DNA of 64,000 bases from NCBI GenBank assembly GCA_022036555.1, contig CM039129.1, positions 27,206,553 through 27,270,552 on the forward strand. Reading direction: 5' to 3'. Under the pieces are notes generated by a model that was not told the origin of the DNA, made no database searches, and worked only from the letters and a program-made list of their open reading frames with translations. This DNA is from Microstegium vimineum. Its lineage: Eukaryota; Streptophyta; Magnoliopsida; Poales; Poaceae. The stretch's first letter is position 1. The number at the start of each line of letters is the position of its first letter. Below are positions 22,503 to 35,258 of the stretch, piece by piece. Position numbers and translations under genes: made by a program.

Positions 22503-25068
22503 TCTACATCAATAAAAAGACATAGGGTGAGCAAACGGACCAACACTGGGGTTAGTAAACTGTGAAGGATATCAGTGTTGTCCCATTTGCCCAAAGAATG
22601 GGTTAGGAGAAAAACCAAACATCTCCTATCGCATGGGGGATAGCGATCACCATGATAGGGAAAACGTGGTCCGCTAGAGAAGGGTGGAGTAAAGCCACCG
22701 CCACGAGGCCCGTAGTCGTATGAGTCACGACCGGTACCCCGCCGGGCACGACCACCGCGTGGTCTCACCTCCTGAGGCCTGGCACCTTGAGGCATTGTAC
22801 CTCTAGGCCTAATAGTGCGCCTCTGAACTTCCGGTTCACGCACCCCAACTCGTGGGTGGTACATGTCCCGGTTTTTCAACTCAACCTGCCTCCGATCATC
22901 TCTCTTCCTCCTAAAGAAAAACTCAGCCAAGTGCCCATCCCGCTCACAATACTCACAATGGTACCTCACCACACTCTTGGTAGGAACTCTCTTGTTGGGT
23001 TGGGTGGCTCTAGCTCTCTTAGGAAGGGGATCACTAGAGATGTTTGGCAGTGTGTCAAGTGGGTTGCGAAGATGGTTCGGTTTTGCAATCCACACTTGCT
23101 TCTGTGGAGTGGTTTTGGGTGGCTCTTCAAACACACCATCTCTCACAGGAAACTCAGAGGGGTTGGTAGGCTTAGGTGGGGTTATCTTGGTAAGCTTTGG
23201 AGTTGTGGTGGGTTTCTCATTCTCGCTCAAACCACTACACTCACCGATCTTACCGAACATGCTATTGTCCTTCCCACCTATAGCAAAGCCTACTCCCGTG
23301 CTGCCAGCCCTTTTGCATTGGCTGAGCATCATCCCCAACTACGACACTCGGCAAGAAACCCAGCTCAAGATGGACTGAAGGTATGTGTTTTCTTCCTCGG
23401 TACGCATCTTGTCGTGTCTGCACAACGCGATCTCAAGCTCCAAAGCCTTAAAGCGTTCCGACTCTCTAGTGCTATCTGAGCTGACCTTCTCTAGCACAGA
23501 AATCCTAGCATCTCTTTGCGCCAGCTCAGATTGCAAGCCTAAGCAAGACTTGCACGCACCAAGTAAGCTAGGCCTAGCCTTCAGCTCACTGACCTCCTCA
23601 AGTAGAGTGCCATACTTGTCCTGGAGAGTGACAAGATCAGACATGTGAATGGCGCAAGCATCACAATCTACCTCCTCAGTAACCACCACTAACGCCTTAG
23701 CAAAATCTAGCTCATGAAGCGCGCTAAGGTACTTCGCCTTAAAGTCGTTCCTCTCGACAGTAGCATGCTTCAACAACACATCTTGACTCATAAAGGTGTC
23801 GTTCAGAGACTCAATCTCAAGAGAGAGGGACTGGACGGTGGGTGGTACCTCGGGTGTGTCGGAGTCGTAGTCGTAGTCGGGGCCATCCTTGCGCTTGCCG
23901 ACCTTGCCTTCTTCAATCACCATGGTGCAAAAGCCACCGTGCTTGGCGTCGGCGTAGAAGCATAGGCTGTTGAGCTTGTCCTCAACCTTTCCCTTGGACT
24001 CATCATCGCTCGAAGAAGCATCTCGGTCGAAGGAGACATCGATGTCACTGAGGGAGGCGAGGAAGGCTCGGTGCTTGGCCTTCACCTTGTCGATCACCTT
24101 CTTGGAGGACCTTCTGTGGTAGCCACCCTTGGGCTTGTGCTTGTCCTCAAAGTGGTGCTCGCGCTTGTCCTTGCGCTTAGTGAAGTCGCCCGTAGCTTTC
24201 TTGGGGCAGTGTGCGATGAAGTGATCCTCATCACCACAATGGTAGCATCCCTTGGTTGAGCCACCACGCTGACGGTTCAAACGGTTGTTGTGAAACCGTG
24301 AGAACTTGGTGATGACCAAAGCCAGCTCATCATCTCCAAGAGCCTCCACTTGCTCCTCTATCGCAGAAATTAAAGACAAAGCAAACAAGGAGTGTGAAGG
24401 GTCAGAGGAGGAAGAATACGTACCGCCGGGGCCAGAAACCAACGCCATAGATGGTTTCGACGGGTTTTCAAGCTTGACCCGGGTCTGGTAGTCAATCTCT
24501 GAGGACTTGAGCTTGCTGAACAGCTCGTCCACGGTCAGGGCATCATAGCCCGGTGACTCCTGGATGGCATCATAGCCCAGTCAAGAGCATGCAACAGCTT
24601 GATAGCCATCTCATGATCATTATAAGGCAAGTTGGCTCGATTGGCACGCATCTTGTTGACGATAGATTGGAAGCGAGTGAACATCCCGTCAACAGATTCA
24701 CCGGCCAACTGAGCAAAGTTCTTGTACTCTCTACGGTACGTGTCAAAGAGTCTGGACTTGATCTGAGGGTTTCCCTCATGATATCTCAAGAGTGTTTGCC
24801 AGATCTCCCATGTCGTAGTGAGACTCGAAACCCGCTCAAACTCCGGAAGAGACAAACAAGAGAAGAGAATGTTATGGTCTCTTGCATTAGATGCATGCTG
24901 CGTAACTTGGGCATCGGTGATCCGAGCCTCAAGAACCACGTAGTTCTCATTCTCACAAATCTCCCAAAACTTTGTGTCAAGCCCTTGGAGGTAAGCCAAC
25001 ATGCGCACCTTCCAATAGCCAAAGTTGGTTCCATCGAATTAGGGAGGTTTTCCAACACCTTGCTCCAT
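22503..25068 (-). pseudogene. gag: Copia-B gag (broken)
   Basis: ATG at 25068 on the minus strand, about 50 bases after the primer site; a TAA stops it at codon 10 (before FDGTNFGYWKV). The capsid-like domain follows (KFWEICENENYVV, HNILFSCLSLPEFERV, TTWEIWQTLLRYHEG). A frame change near 24535 leads to a long region with a zinc knuckle, CYHCGDEDHFIAHC (about 24210-24255), an acidic and coiled segment, and a second knuckle-like CEYCERDGHLAEF near 22960. A TAG near 23337 interrupts it. Long SIRE gags with a charged tail look like this. Confidence 0.85.
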
Positions 25069-25117
25069 GTCGCCTTCGCGAATCAAGAACCGTGTAAGGT
25101 GGATTGATCCTTAACCG

Positions 25118-25129
25118 GCTCTGATACCA
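25118..25129 (-). promoter_or_regulatory. Copia-B primer-binding site, initiator tRNA-Met
   Basis: gctctgatacca on the plus strand reads tggtatcagagc on the element strand, two bases inside the LTR edge at 25132. Confidence 0.92.
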
Positions 25130-25131
25130 AT

Positions 25132-27090
25132 TGAAGGACCGGAAATGGCGACCAGAGGGGGGGGGGTGAATGGGAGCCAAATAAAAATTCCTTTTGGAAG
25201 AACTTGACCCTTGTCCCAAGCACAACCGAAAGCAAGAACTAGGCTCACGACCCACAAGAGGGTGGATGTTCTAGGAGATGTCCTAGGAACACAACGGAGC
25301 TAGCCACAAACCCGGAGGAACAAACCGCGAGAAGAACGGACGAAAAACAACACTAACAGAGGCTCCGGACGAGTTGGGACAGAGCCACCCGACTATGGCA
25401 AGTAGTCCGGAGCTATGGTGCGACGCCTACACCTTGGAGCACCTTAGCTCCGGACTAGTCCGGTGCTACTGGAGACTGGTCCGGTGCTCACACGCCAGAA
25501 GGTCTAGTAAGAGACCGACCTCGGGACCCGACCACCGGACTACCCCGTTGGATCAAGGAGAGTGGTCCGACCCGTGGTACGAACCCTCAGCAGAACCACC
25601 GGACCACTCGTCAAAGGTCCGGAGCTCAAACTCCAAGTGGTCCAGAGGGTGGTCCGACGCCCCTTCCTGCTTGACATAGGAAAAGTCAAGACCACTAGAC
25701 CAGTTTCCTTGGTCGGGAGCTTAGGGGGAAGGTGGTCTGACGCTTTCAACAGAAAACTGTTCCTCACGAAAATCGTTTCCACTCCGCCAAATCTTCTCAA
25801 AACTCTACCAAATGATCACCAAATGCAACAAAACTTTTTAGGCATGATCCCAGTGCAGTTGGGGAGCTATCCCGAAGAAATCATCGCTCAATTTGGAGAG
25901 GATAAAGGAGAACACTCGGATTTGGGGTAGAAGAGAGCAAAATGAAGAATGCCACAAAGAAATCGCCCGATCTACGCACTCGTGAGGTTTGAGGAGAATT
26001 CCTTCGGTGCAAAGAAGCTCCTCACGAATACGAACAACTTGGTTCAAGTAGATTTGCATGAGCTACTCCCTACAAAGAGAAATCATCTCGGGAAAAGAGG
26101 CTGTAAAAGCAAAATACGAAGAACACAGGCAAAACGGGGACACGATCATAAAAGCGAAACCACCATGGCTTACAGAGGTTACGACCTCCGATTCCTCGCA
26201 ATAATCACAAGTTCTTACACCGGTGACGCGGTGCATCTCAAGCAAGAAGAAGCTAGGGAAGGGAAAACCTAGGAATAGGTGGGAGAGAGAGTAATGCAAG
26301 AGATGAGGATGAGGATACCTTTTCATCCTCTATTTCATGGGGCTTTGGCTATTTCCCAAAGACCCCCCTAGATACATGAGTGAACTACCAAGCCTAAGCA
26401 TTGCAGTCCAAGCTCTAGAAAATATCTTCCTCGATTTGAATGGATGGCCCCGCTTCCTGCTGGGAGTTGTCGTCGCCTCGACGCAACCTCCAGGATTCCG
26501 CCATGTGCCATCCCCGCTTCCTTGAAAGCTCCGCCTTAGTTTTGAGGCCCAAACCCAGGAAACCCGCCACCGGTAGCTTTGGGCTCAACTACCGAACCCT
26601 GACTTTTGCGGCCCAAACTCAGAAACCGACACGGATGGTTTTGAGGCCCAAACCACCAAGCCACTCGACGCGAGCCACCTTGTCTTCGCCCGGTCGGACT
26701 ATGAGTCCCCTGAGCCTCTGCTCGACTCATGCGTCCACCGTCTTGACTTGGCCAACTCAGTCTACCTCCATGTCTTCTCGCACTCGCCGGTGCCAAGTAC
26801 TAGCCTACACAGCTAGTCCATCGGCGCCCATGGTCTCTCAGTCCGAGCCCCGCTTCCGCCCTTCACCACTCTCAGTCCATCAGCACGGCAAGCCTCTACT
26901 CGACCTTCTCCATGCCATTGACCACTGTCACTAGGCATAGCACCTGCACACCACAAGCCGATAGACATGCACACATTTATGCTTTCGCAGAGGTTAGGGT
27001 AAGCCACTCAAACTGAAACACTCACGTGTTGGACGATCACTCATCATCAAAGCTAAACATACATGGGGACTTATCCACCATGTGTTCGCA
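25132..27090 (-). repeat. Copia-B 5' LTR (1959 bp)
   Basis: Pairs with 14288-16274; 28 bp shorter because of small indels, one near 25435 where the left LTR has extra sequence. The TATA-like site of the other LTR is altered here (tttcatgg near 26331). Confidence 0.92.
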
Positions 27091-27346
27091 GAGGGGGTCC
27101 CTGCTCGCCTTATATAGCTGAGGAGTAGGGTTACAGTTTCCATATCCTAACAGATTACGATCGGTCCCTTTAGGTAAGAGATCCGATTCTATCTTCTAGG
27201 ATCCTTCTTGGCAAGCAAGGCTTCTTCGGAGTCCTTGGCGAGCACAACGGCCTGGTTGCGTGCCGCAAGGCCTCATGGGTTGGGCGTCTTCTGGTTGGCA
27301 GGCCCAAAAGGTCCCTGGGGATTTGCCGAGGTATATATCCCCAACA
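27091..27346 (-). repeat. Gypsy-2 3' LTR, inner part
   Basis: Resumes with the gaggg target duplication of Copia-B and ends atatccccaaca (TG..CA on the minus strand). A TATA-like ctatataagg on the minus strand lies near 27107-27118, matching the other LTR near 36176-36187. Confidence 0.9.
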
Positions 27347-28594
27347 AGTCCTCGAGCATGTTGCGTGCTTCTGGCGAGTCAGCAGCGTAATCCTTGAAGA
27401 AGTCCATCTGGTCGCCCTTTGCGTGAGGTCGTCATCGCGAGGCTCCGACCAGGTCAGCTGGTCGGGGCGATGGTCGGAGAAGCCTCCCGACCAGGTAGAG
27501 CTGGTCGAGAACGTCGTGGCCTGATGCACGACTAGATCATCTTCGTTGGATTCTGTGGCTACTTCGTCAGGAGGATGTGGCGTGCTGAAGAAAATTTTTT
27601 TTGAATGGTTTGTTCCCCGGTGAAGTGTACCCACTTAAGCTCTGCAAAAAGGACCACAGGAAACATCAGAGGTTTGTCGAGAAAAAATAAGTACATTCAC
27701 CGCGAGGTGAAGTGTACCCACTTAGTCCCCGAGCTTGGTAGCAGGTGAAGTATGCACGTGGTGCCAAGCTTTATAACAATGAAGGATGTATTTGTAAGTA
27801 TAGGTAATGAGAGAAGCATGAGTTTTGCAAAAAATGACTGCGAATACCCACAGTCCCCGAGCCTGATATAAGCATCTACTGCGTTCTTATATTAGGATGT
27901 GTGTAAAAAACTGCTGAAAAAATGAATTTAGTAAAGACGACTGCGAATACCCGTAGTCCTCAAGCATGAGGCGAGGAGGTGGAATGTTCTTGCGTCGAGG
28001 TCTTATTCGCAGTCCCCTGGTGTTGTGCTGTCTGGTGGCGCAGCTGCTTCGTGGTGGGGGCGATCCTTGAGCCTTGCTTGGCGTGTTTCTGGATGGAGTC
28101 CCCGAGCCTGGTCGAGTCTGCGAACAGGTGGCTGAGTCATCGTTTCTCGTCAGCGAGTCCCCGAGAATTGCTGGCCGGTGTGTTTACAACTATGCTACTG
28201 TTCATATTAGAAAGAAATCATAACAAAATCATGTGCCCAATCCCCGGGACTGTGATGTCAATGGTATAAAAAAGGTATTTGACCGAAAATCATTATCGCG
28301 GAGAAAAAAGAGCTAAGTAAAGTAAAGGGAGGTATTGGGTCGAATTAACCGTTCGGTTTAATGGCCCAAGTCACAGTGTGGGAATCTGGTGCTGTGGCGG
28401 TTCCGTATTTGGCCATTGCAGTCTCCAAAAATCCTAGGAGACGAAGCGCCACGCGCGTTTGTTTAAAGGTTGGGGTTGGCGGCGACGGCTTCAGTCTATG
28501 ACTGCGGTGAGGCTTTTTCTTTTTCTGCCGTAGTTTTCTCGTGTTTTTGTCAAGCTTCGTGGTCGCAACGTTTTTGTAGATCTGTTTGGTGGTG
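27347..28594 (-). other. Gypsy-2 spacer between 3' LTR and antisense gene
   Basis: No gene on the element strand. It carries agtccccgagc boxes at 27724, 27852, 28097 and 28156 and a variant near 27956. The right end (28300-28594) would be the upstream region of the antisense gene; a weak TATA-like gtttaaagg lies near 28463. Confidence 0.6.
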
Positions 28595-30673
28595 ATGGCG
28601 CCGAAGAAGGTTGGCCGTCGGTGTGCTGTTAAACTGTCAGCTGATGTTAGGGAAACGTCTTTGTCGCCGCCCCCAAATGTTAGGGTTCAGGAAGTGGAAA
28701 CGCGGCCCTAGGCGGGGCATTGGATGCAGAGTACTCTGAAAGGGGATAGTATCGATGCTCTGGTGTTTGATGGTCTTCTTCCAGATAAGGAGGTCGGTGG
28801 GTGGCGATCTACGTTTGGTGAATTATTTCCGACGCCGAACACCGGTGAGCTTGTTGTATTTGAACCTTTCTTTCGATGCGGCTTTGGAGTTCCTGTCCAC
28901 CCGTTCCTTCGCGGTTTGCTGCGGTACTATGATATCTCACTCTGCAATCTGGATTCCAATTCGATTGTGCATATTGTGGTCTTTATCCATATGTGCGAGG
29001 CGTATATTGGGATCCATCGTCATTTTGATTTGTTTTGATACTTCTTTCGTCTGGATCTTAATGGGGTCGAGTTGTCAGGCATTATTAGCTCTGTGTGCCT
29101 TTGGCTTAGGGATGATGTGTCAAGCGAATATATTTCGATGCTGCTGCATGCCAGATTTGCTGGGCACAAGTTGAGGTGGTTTTATATCCACCAGGGGGAG
29201 CCTTTCGCGTCGTGTGACCCTGCGAAGGTGCCCAAGGTTTTGGCGTCGTGGTCGGAGCCACCATCCTCGGCTGGTTTGGATAAGTTGATATTCTTGCTGA
29301 GTTTGATGGACCTTCATACTCTTGATGGGGTGCGGGTAGCGTGCAACTTCATTGCCAGGCATTGCCAGCCTTGCAAGGATAGAGAGCCTCCTGCGTTCGA
29401 ATATTCTGGTGGGGGTGACAATACTCAGGAGGCGGCTGAAGCAATCAGCGCCACTGTTGCTGATAAGAGGTTGCCCTACATCTTCGATGTTGCGCAACGC
29501 TCGGTGTTAGCTCATCCTAGGAAAGATTTTAGTCTTTTTCGTCTCCCTCCACAGGTTTGTTAGTGTTCTGCCTTTGTCCTTTATTGTGGTACGGTGTTGC
29601 TTGGTGTTCTCATCCTTGCTGGTTTTATGCAAATTTGTGGCGTAGACCATGCTACGTATTTTTCTTTGTCGCCGGCCGTTGGTGTACTTCCAGAGTTTTG
29701 TGTTCCTCCAGCGCCTGCTAAGGTGCCGCATGATGTTGGGTCGGAGGCCATTGATACTATTCTGGTTGGAGGGACGGCGACTGTTATGGAGCCGACACCA
29801 CTTAGATCGGAGCCCTGGGTTTTGGATAATGCTGGGGGTACTCAGGATTCCTCGAGGGTCCTGGTGTTGCCATGGTTGGTTCTGATGATGATATGTCATT
29901 GTCCTTTGGCCCTGGTTTGAGGAAAAGGCGGAGGAGGAAAGTCTTTGTTGATGATGATTCTGGCGAACCGTCCTCCCATGGGGGGAATGTTGGTGCTGGT
30001 GATGGGGAATCTGGCGGCGCCGAGGATGTGCTAGATCGCGTGAATGTGGTTATCTGACCTCTTTCCTGTTGGTTGAACAGCAGTTGGTTTGTTGGCTAAT
30101 TGCCTTATTGTCTCTTTTGCAGGCTTTGTTTAGGTTGAATCGAGATCGTAGGCGTCAGGTTCTGACTCTGGAGGCGTCTTTGGACGCGGCTCGCACGCAT
30201 GTGTGTGATTTGGAGGGGGCTCTTTTGGAGAAGGATCATGTTATCTCTGGGGTTCATGACCGGATGTCTAAGGTGCTGAGAGTTTTGTTTCTATGTTCTT
30301 CTTTTGGCTGACGGCGCTGTCTTGTTGACTTTGCAGAGCTGGAGGCCGCCTGTGTTGTTTGGAGCGACCGTTTTTGGATTTTGGTGAGGGAAATTGAGCC
30401 AGGTTTTGGATTTTGGAGGCTGCAACTGGTGTGTTGTCAAGGGTGCGAGGATTTGCTGCTCGTTTTAAGTCACTTGTGTTGTTGGCGGGGAAGGAGAATC
30501 CTGCTTATGGGTTTTCCGTGCTTCGGTCGCACTATATGCATGTTGATCTCAAGAGGGTGCAGAGTGGTTACGCCGATGGTACTTCTGGTGCTGATATGTC
30601 TCGTTTGGAGGCGGAGGCTAGCATGGCTGTTGGAGATCTTGTGTCTGACATGGAGTTTTTCGCTATGATGTAA
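28595..30673 (+). pseudogene. Antisense extra gene of Gypsy-2, Transposase_28-like ('putative gypsy type transposon')
   Basis: Lies on the strand opposite to gag-pol, between integrase and 3' LTR. ATG at 28595 (MAPKKVGRRCAV). The frame continues to about 29554 apart from TAG near 28709 and TGA at 29036; the latter replaces an expected aromatic residue in HFDLF-x-YFFRL. It contains FFRCGFGVPVHPFLRGLLRYY and CEAYIGIHRHF, hallmarks of the PF04195-type domain. Likely introns: donor at 29554/29555, acceptors near 29693, 30123, 30336 and 30392. The last exons encode a Leu/Arg-rich coiled segment (RRRQVLTLEASLD) and an end at 30673. Such antisense genes are known in Grande/RIRE2-type Tat elements; function is unproven. 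Broken here by stops. Exon limits are my inference. Confidence 0.78.
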
Positions 30674-31427
30674 CCACTTTTCTACGGTGCTGGTGTTTCA
30701 CGGACGTGTAAGTGAAATCTGTCAAAGCTTTTTATCGAGGCGGTGAGCTTTTATTTCACTTGTATGTCCTTTTCGTGCCAATTGAGTCATGAGCCGTAGC
30801 AATGAATCGTTCGGCCTTCGGTGTCAAATGGTCCATATCGTAGGGCTGGCGCCTCTGTACGCATAGGATACATAAGGACTCCCAAGGAGGCGCGCAGCTG
30901 GCAACCCGCGGCGCAGAGGGCGAGCAGCGCATGCACGCTTTGGGAGATGCTAGAGACAGGGCCCTTTTCCGAGAGGCTCGATCGTGGCGTGACCAGGGCT
31001 TATGGAGACCGTTCCTGCAGACGCTGGGCGAAAAGCCATGCTGCTTGTAGAGTCATCAGCCGTATCGTGGCCGTATATAGATTCTAGGCGCGTAACCTCA
31101 TGGCTCCCGACCCGAGTGGCATCGCCCGACTTCTGGGGAAATACCGCTCGAGAGGTCTATCGACTTAATCACAACGTTTAGGGTAGCTACTTCTATCCAT
31201 TGTGGCTAGTCGGTAGGCCAGCTTCGGGTGGTTTCTGGTTACGGCCAGGCTGTTTGGAGAAAATGCCTTATTGCGTTTGGGCGCGGTCGTCGAACACTGT
31301 GGGAGTGTTTTGGAGAGGTCGTCGAACGTCGTGTGCGTTTTTGTAGTGGTCGCCTGGGGACAAAGCGATCGTTCGGGGGAAACATCAATCTTTATTGATA
31401 TTGGTGGAAGACATGGTACATGCATTA
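30674..31427. other. Intergenic part of Gypsy-2 between convergent genes
   Basis: Separates the 3' end of the antisense gene from the integrase stop at 31428; the two genes converge. I see no further gene or clear repeat. Confidence 0.5.
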
Positions 31428-34400
31428 CTAGGCGTAGAAGCGCATCAAGTGTTTTATGCTCCATGAATTGGGGACGTCAATGCCATCTTGGTTGGTGAGC
31501 CTGTATGATCCTGGTCGGGTGATCTCTTTGACGATGTAGGGGTCTTCCCTGTGTGACGAGAGCTTGTGCATGCCTTCGGGCTTGAGCTTTCTGTTTAGGA
31601 CGAGTTCTCCCGTGGTGAAGGATCTGGAGTGGATGTTGCGGTTGTAGTATCGTCGAATGCCTTCTAGGTATTTGGCTGTTCTTATGCACGAGGTTAGCCT
31701 CTGTTCTTCAAGGCGATCGAGGTCGTCGATCCGGGCCTGGTCGGATGTTTCTTCATCGTAGTGCTTGACGCGTGGAGAACTGAAAGCGATGTCGGTTGGG
31801 ATTACCGCCTCGGAGCCAAAAACCATGAAATACGGGGAGACACCGGTGTTGCGACTGGATTGTGTACATAGTCTCCATAAAGCCGCAGGTAGCTCTCGCA
31901 GCCAGCGACCTGGATTCTTTTCCTCCTCCTGGTATAGCCGTTTCTTGAGTGCATCAAGTATCATTCCGTTAGCTCGTTCGGCCTGGCCGTTTGCTTTGGG
32001 ATGGGCGACGGAGACATATTTGATCAGTATTCCATTGTCTTCGCAAAAGTCCCAGAAGGTGTTTTCGGTGAAGTTCGATCCCAGGTCGGTGATGATAGAG
32101 TTTGGTATGCCGATCCAGTGTATGATCTCATCGATGAAGGCGACTGCGCTCCCTGCTGAAGCTTTGGTGATTGGCTTGACTTCTATCCACTTGGAGAATT
32201 TGTCGACGACCACGTATATCCACTTAATGTTTCCGGGTGCTGGTCGGAATGGGCCGAGCATGTCGAGCCCCTAGCAGGCGAAGGGCCAGGAGGCTGGTAT
32301 TGTTTGAAGTTCTTGAGAGGGGCGATGAATCTGTTTGGTGAAGAATTGGCACCCCTTGCAGGTGCGCACCATCTGTTCTGCGTCGGCGACTGCTGTGGGC
32401 TAGTAGAATCCTGCTCGGAAGGCTTTTCGCACCAGCGTTTTTGTAGCTGCGTGGTTGCCGCACGTGCCTGCGTGGACGTGTTGCAAGATTGCGACGCCGT
32501 CTTCCCTGGAGACGCACTTCTGTAGTGCTTCGAGTCTGGAGTTCTTCCTCATCATCATGCCGTCAATAAGAACATAATTGTGAGCTTGACGGGTTATTCG
32601 TTTAGCTTCTGTCTCATCTGATGGCGCTAGGTTATTGGAGAGGTATTGGATGAAATCATCCCTCCAATCGCCTGGTTGTCCTGTTGTCGTGGTTGCTACT
32701 ATGTTTGCCTGAGGTGGTGGTTCGTCGTGTGGTGGAGCTTCTTGCTTATTAGCGACTGATGGTTTGAGCAAGTCTTGGATGAAGACCCCTGTAGGGACAG
32801 GGTATCGTGATGATCCTAGCTTAGACATTTCATCTGTTGCTTGGTTTTTCTCTCGCGGGATGTGGTAGTATTCGATCCCAAAGAAATTTGCTTCTAGCTT
32901 TCGGATGGCGGTACAGTAGGCGTCCATCTTTTCCTTGGAGCAGTTCCATTCTTTGTTCAGCTGGTTGATTACCAGGGCTGAATCGCCGTCGACGATGATG
33001 CGATTTATGCCGAGCTCGCTGGCGATGCAGAGTCCGTGTAGGGCTGCCTCATATTCGGCAGCATTATTTGACGCCGAGAATAGTAGTCGTAGGGTGTAGT
33101 GGATCTTTTCTCCGGATGGTGATATGAATAGGAGGCCGGCGCCTGCTCCTTGAATGGACAGGGAACCATCAAAAAATAGCGTCCAATGCTCCGGGGCTTC
33201 GGTGGCTACTGGAGCCTGGATGTCATTCCATTCGGCGATGAAATCTACGAGTGCCTTTGATTTGATTGTGTGTCGCCCTTGGAATGCGATGTTGAAGGTT
33301 TCGAGCTCCACTGCCACTTGACTATTCGCCCGGTGGCGTCTTTATTTCTTAGGATATCTCCCAGCGGAAATTCTGTGACGACTGTCACCTTCGTCAGTCA
33401 TTGGAAATAATGTCGGAGCTTGCTTGCGGTGATGAGGACTGTGTATAGTAGTTTCTGTACTTGGGGTATCTTGTCTTTGACTCATTGAGGACTTTGCTTG
33501 CGAAGTAGCATGGTCTTTGGACCGGGTATACGCGCCCGCTTTCCTCGCGTTCGACTACCATGACGGTGCTGATGACTCAGTTGGTCGCGGCAATGTAAAG
33601 TAGCATTGGCTCTTCCTCCTTTGGTGTGACCAGGACGGGGGGTTCGGTGAGGTATCTCTTCAGGTCAGCGAACGCTTGGTCTGCTTCATCGGTCCATGTA
33701 AACTTTGGCCGCCTTTTAGTAGCCCGAAGAATGGGAGGCCTTTTTCGCTGAGGCGGGAGATGAAGCGATTTAAGGCGGCCATGCATCCGGCTAGTTTCTG
33801 TACGTCTTTGACGTTAGAAGGAGGCTTCATTTGGAGAATCGCGACAGTTTTTTCTGCATTGGCTCGGATGTCAGACTTGCTGATGACATTGCTGAGAAGG
33901 TTTCCTGAGGGCACCCTGAAGATGCATTTTTTTAGATTTATCTTCCATCTGAACTCGTTGAGGGCCTTGAAGGTTTCTTTTATGTTGGCGACCAGTGTCT
34001 CCTTGGGGTGAGTTTTTACGACTACATCGTCTACGTAGGCTTCTGCCTTCCCTGGAATAAGTTTCCTCAAGCACTCTTCTATGGCACGCTGGTACGTGGC
34101 CCCTGCGTGTTTTAGTCCGAAAGACATTGTCGTGTAACAATATGCACCGAAAGGAGTGATGAATGATGTTTTTATCTGATCTTCCGCCTTCAACGTTATT
34201 TGGTGATAACCAGAGTAGCAATCGAGGAAGGAGAGGAGTTCGCATCCTGCAGTGGAGTCGACGACCTCATTGATGCGCGAGAGAGGGAATGGATTGAGAG
34301 GGCAGTGTTTGTTAAGGCTCATATAGTCGACTCATATTCTCCATTCATTATTCTTTTTCCTTACAAGCACCGGATTGGAGAGCCATTCAGGCTGATTTAC

Positions 34401-35258
34401 TTCTTTGATGAATCCAGCGGCTAGGAGCCGGGTTATCTCGGCTTTGATTGCTTCCTTGCGATCTGGTGTGAACCTTCTAAGCTTTTGTCGAGTTGGTTTT
34501 GCACCCTTGTTCACATTCAATGAATGTTCGGCGAGGTTGTAGGGGACCCCGGGCATGTCCACTGGTTTCCAGGCGAAAATGTTGACGTCAATCACAGGTA
34601 TTTTTTCGGGGTCGTCGTCGATCAGGGCCACCATCTTTGTCCCTCTGGATTTCTTTCCCGCATGAGTGGTCGGGGGTTCTAGAACTTCGAAGTCCTTTGC
34701 GCGGGGATCGGCCGCCTCTGATAAACAGAACTGGGTACCACGCTGATGTTCTTGCTTGGTCGCGTCCTCGATCGCCTCTTGCTCGCATTCGTATGTGATA
34801 TGTAGGTCGGAGTTGAGACTAATGATGCCATGTGGCGCCGGTATCTTGAGCATTAAGTAGGTATAGTGTGGTATTGCCATGAGTTTCGAGAGCGCAAGTC
34901 GTCCGAGGATGGCGTCGTACGGGGTGTCGAATTCGGCGACCACGAAGTTGATAAGTTATTCGTGTAAAAGGTGATCGGAGCCGAACCTCACTGGGAGGGT
35001 GATCTGTCCTGATGGCTTCAAGCTCTCACCGGGGATTATGTCGTGGAAGGAGAAGTTCGTTGTTTGGACGCTGCTTTCCCGGGACTCGAGTCGTCGGAGT
35101 GTACTTGGAAAAAGGATGTCGAGGGAACTGCCGCCGTCGATGAGTACCTTTCTGAAGAGACCGCTTGAGATGGTCGTGCTGACGACCAAGGGGAAACGAC
35201 CGGGATAGTCGTGACATATCTTGTGGTCTTTTCTGGAGAAATCGATCCGGCATTTCAT
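31428..35258 (-). pseudogene. pol: Gypsy-2 pol: protease, RT, RNase H, second RNase H, integrase (nearly intact)
   Basis: Most of pol stays in one minus-strand frame. Protease LIDGGSSLDILF near 35120-35150. RT: LSFLDCYSGYHQI, KHAGATYQRA, YVDDVVVK (about 34025-34048). The frame is lost near 33720 in the RT thumb and RNase H1, and recovered near 33320. The second RNase H carries WTLFFDGS and NNAAEYEAALHG (about 33050-33180). Integrase: zinc region with CGNHAA and CKGCQ, then core with VVVDKFSKW, ITDLGSNF and GQAERANG (31950-32230), ending at 31428. Stops replace expected Trp codons at 32400 and 32271 (TAG for TGG). The Gypsy order (RT before integrase) and the extra RNase H mark the Tat lineage. 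Copies the element and integrates it; this copy is inactive. Confidence 0.93.

Larger units (their letters stand above)
14288..27090 (-). mobile_element. Copia-B: SIRE-like LTR retrotransposon nested in the Gypsy-2 LTR
   Basis: Minus-strand Copia element with perfect target duplication gaggg (14283-14287 and 27091-27095). Sense order: 5' LTR (25132-27090), initiator-Met primer site (25118-25129), gag, protease-integrase-RT-RNase H, spacer, purine tract (reverse of atctccgccttg at 16275), 3' LTR (14288-16274). The length of 12803 bp is inflated by a 1265-bp block repeated across the 100-N gap; the real element is probably 11438 bp. It belongs to the same family as the B-prime fragment at 9179-11142. 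Being innermost, it is the youngest layer of this stack, yet its gag and pol already carry stops and frameshifts. Confidence 0.93.

Noticed and set aside
22787..23479. Long plus-strand open frames within 22787-23479.
   Set aside because: Shadow of the Copia-B gag on the minus strand, which has zinc-knuckle motifs and stays in frame with neighbouring domains.
28595..30673. Antisense gene in Gypsy-2 as a host gene into which the element inserted.
   Set aside because: It lies wholly inside the element, between pol and LTR, without target duplications of its own, and carries a domain known from Gypsy elements.
31165..31498. Short open frames around the integrase end of Gypsy-2.
   Set aside because: No motif; they are incidental frames in the spacer between the convergent genes.
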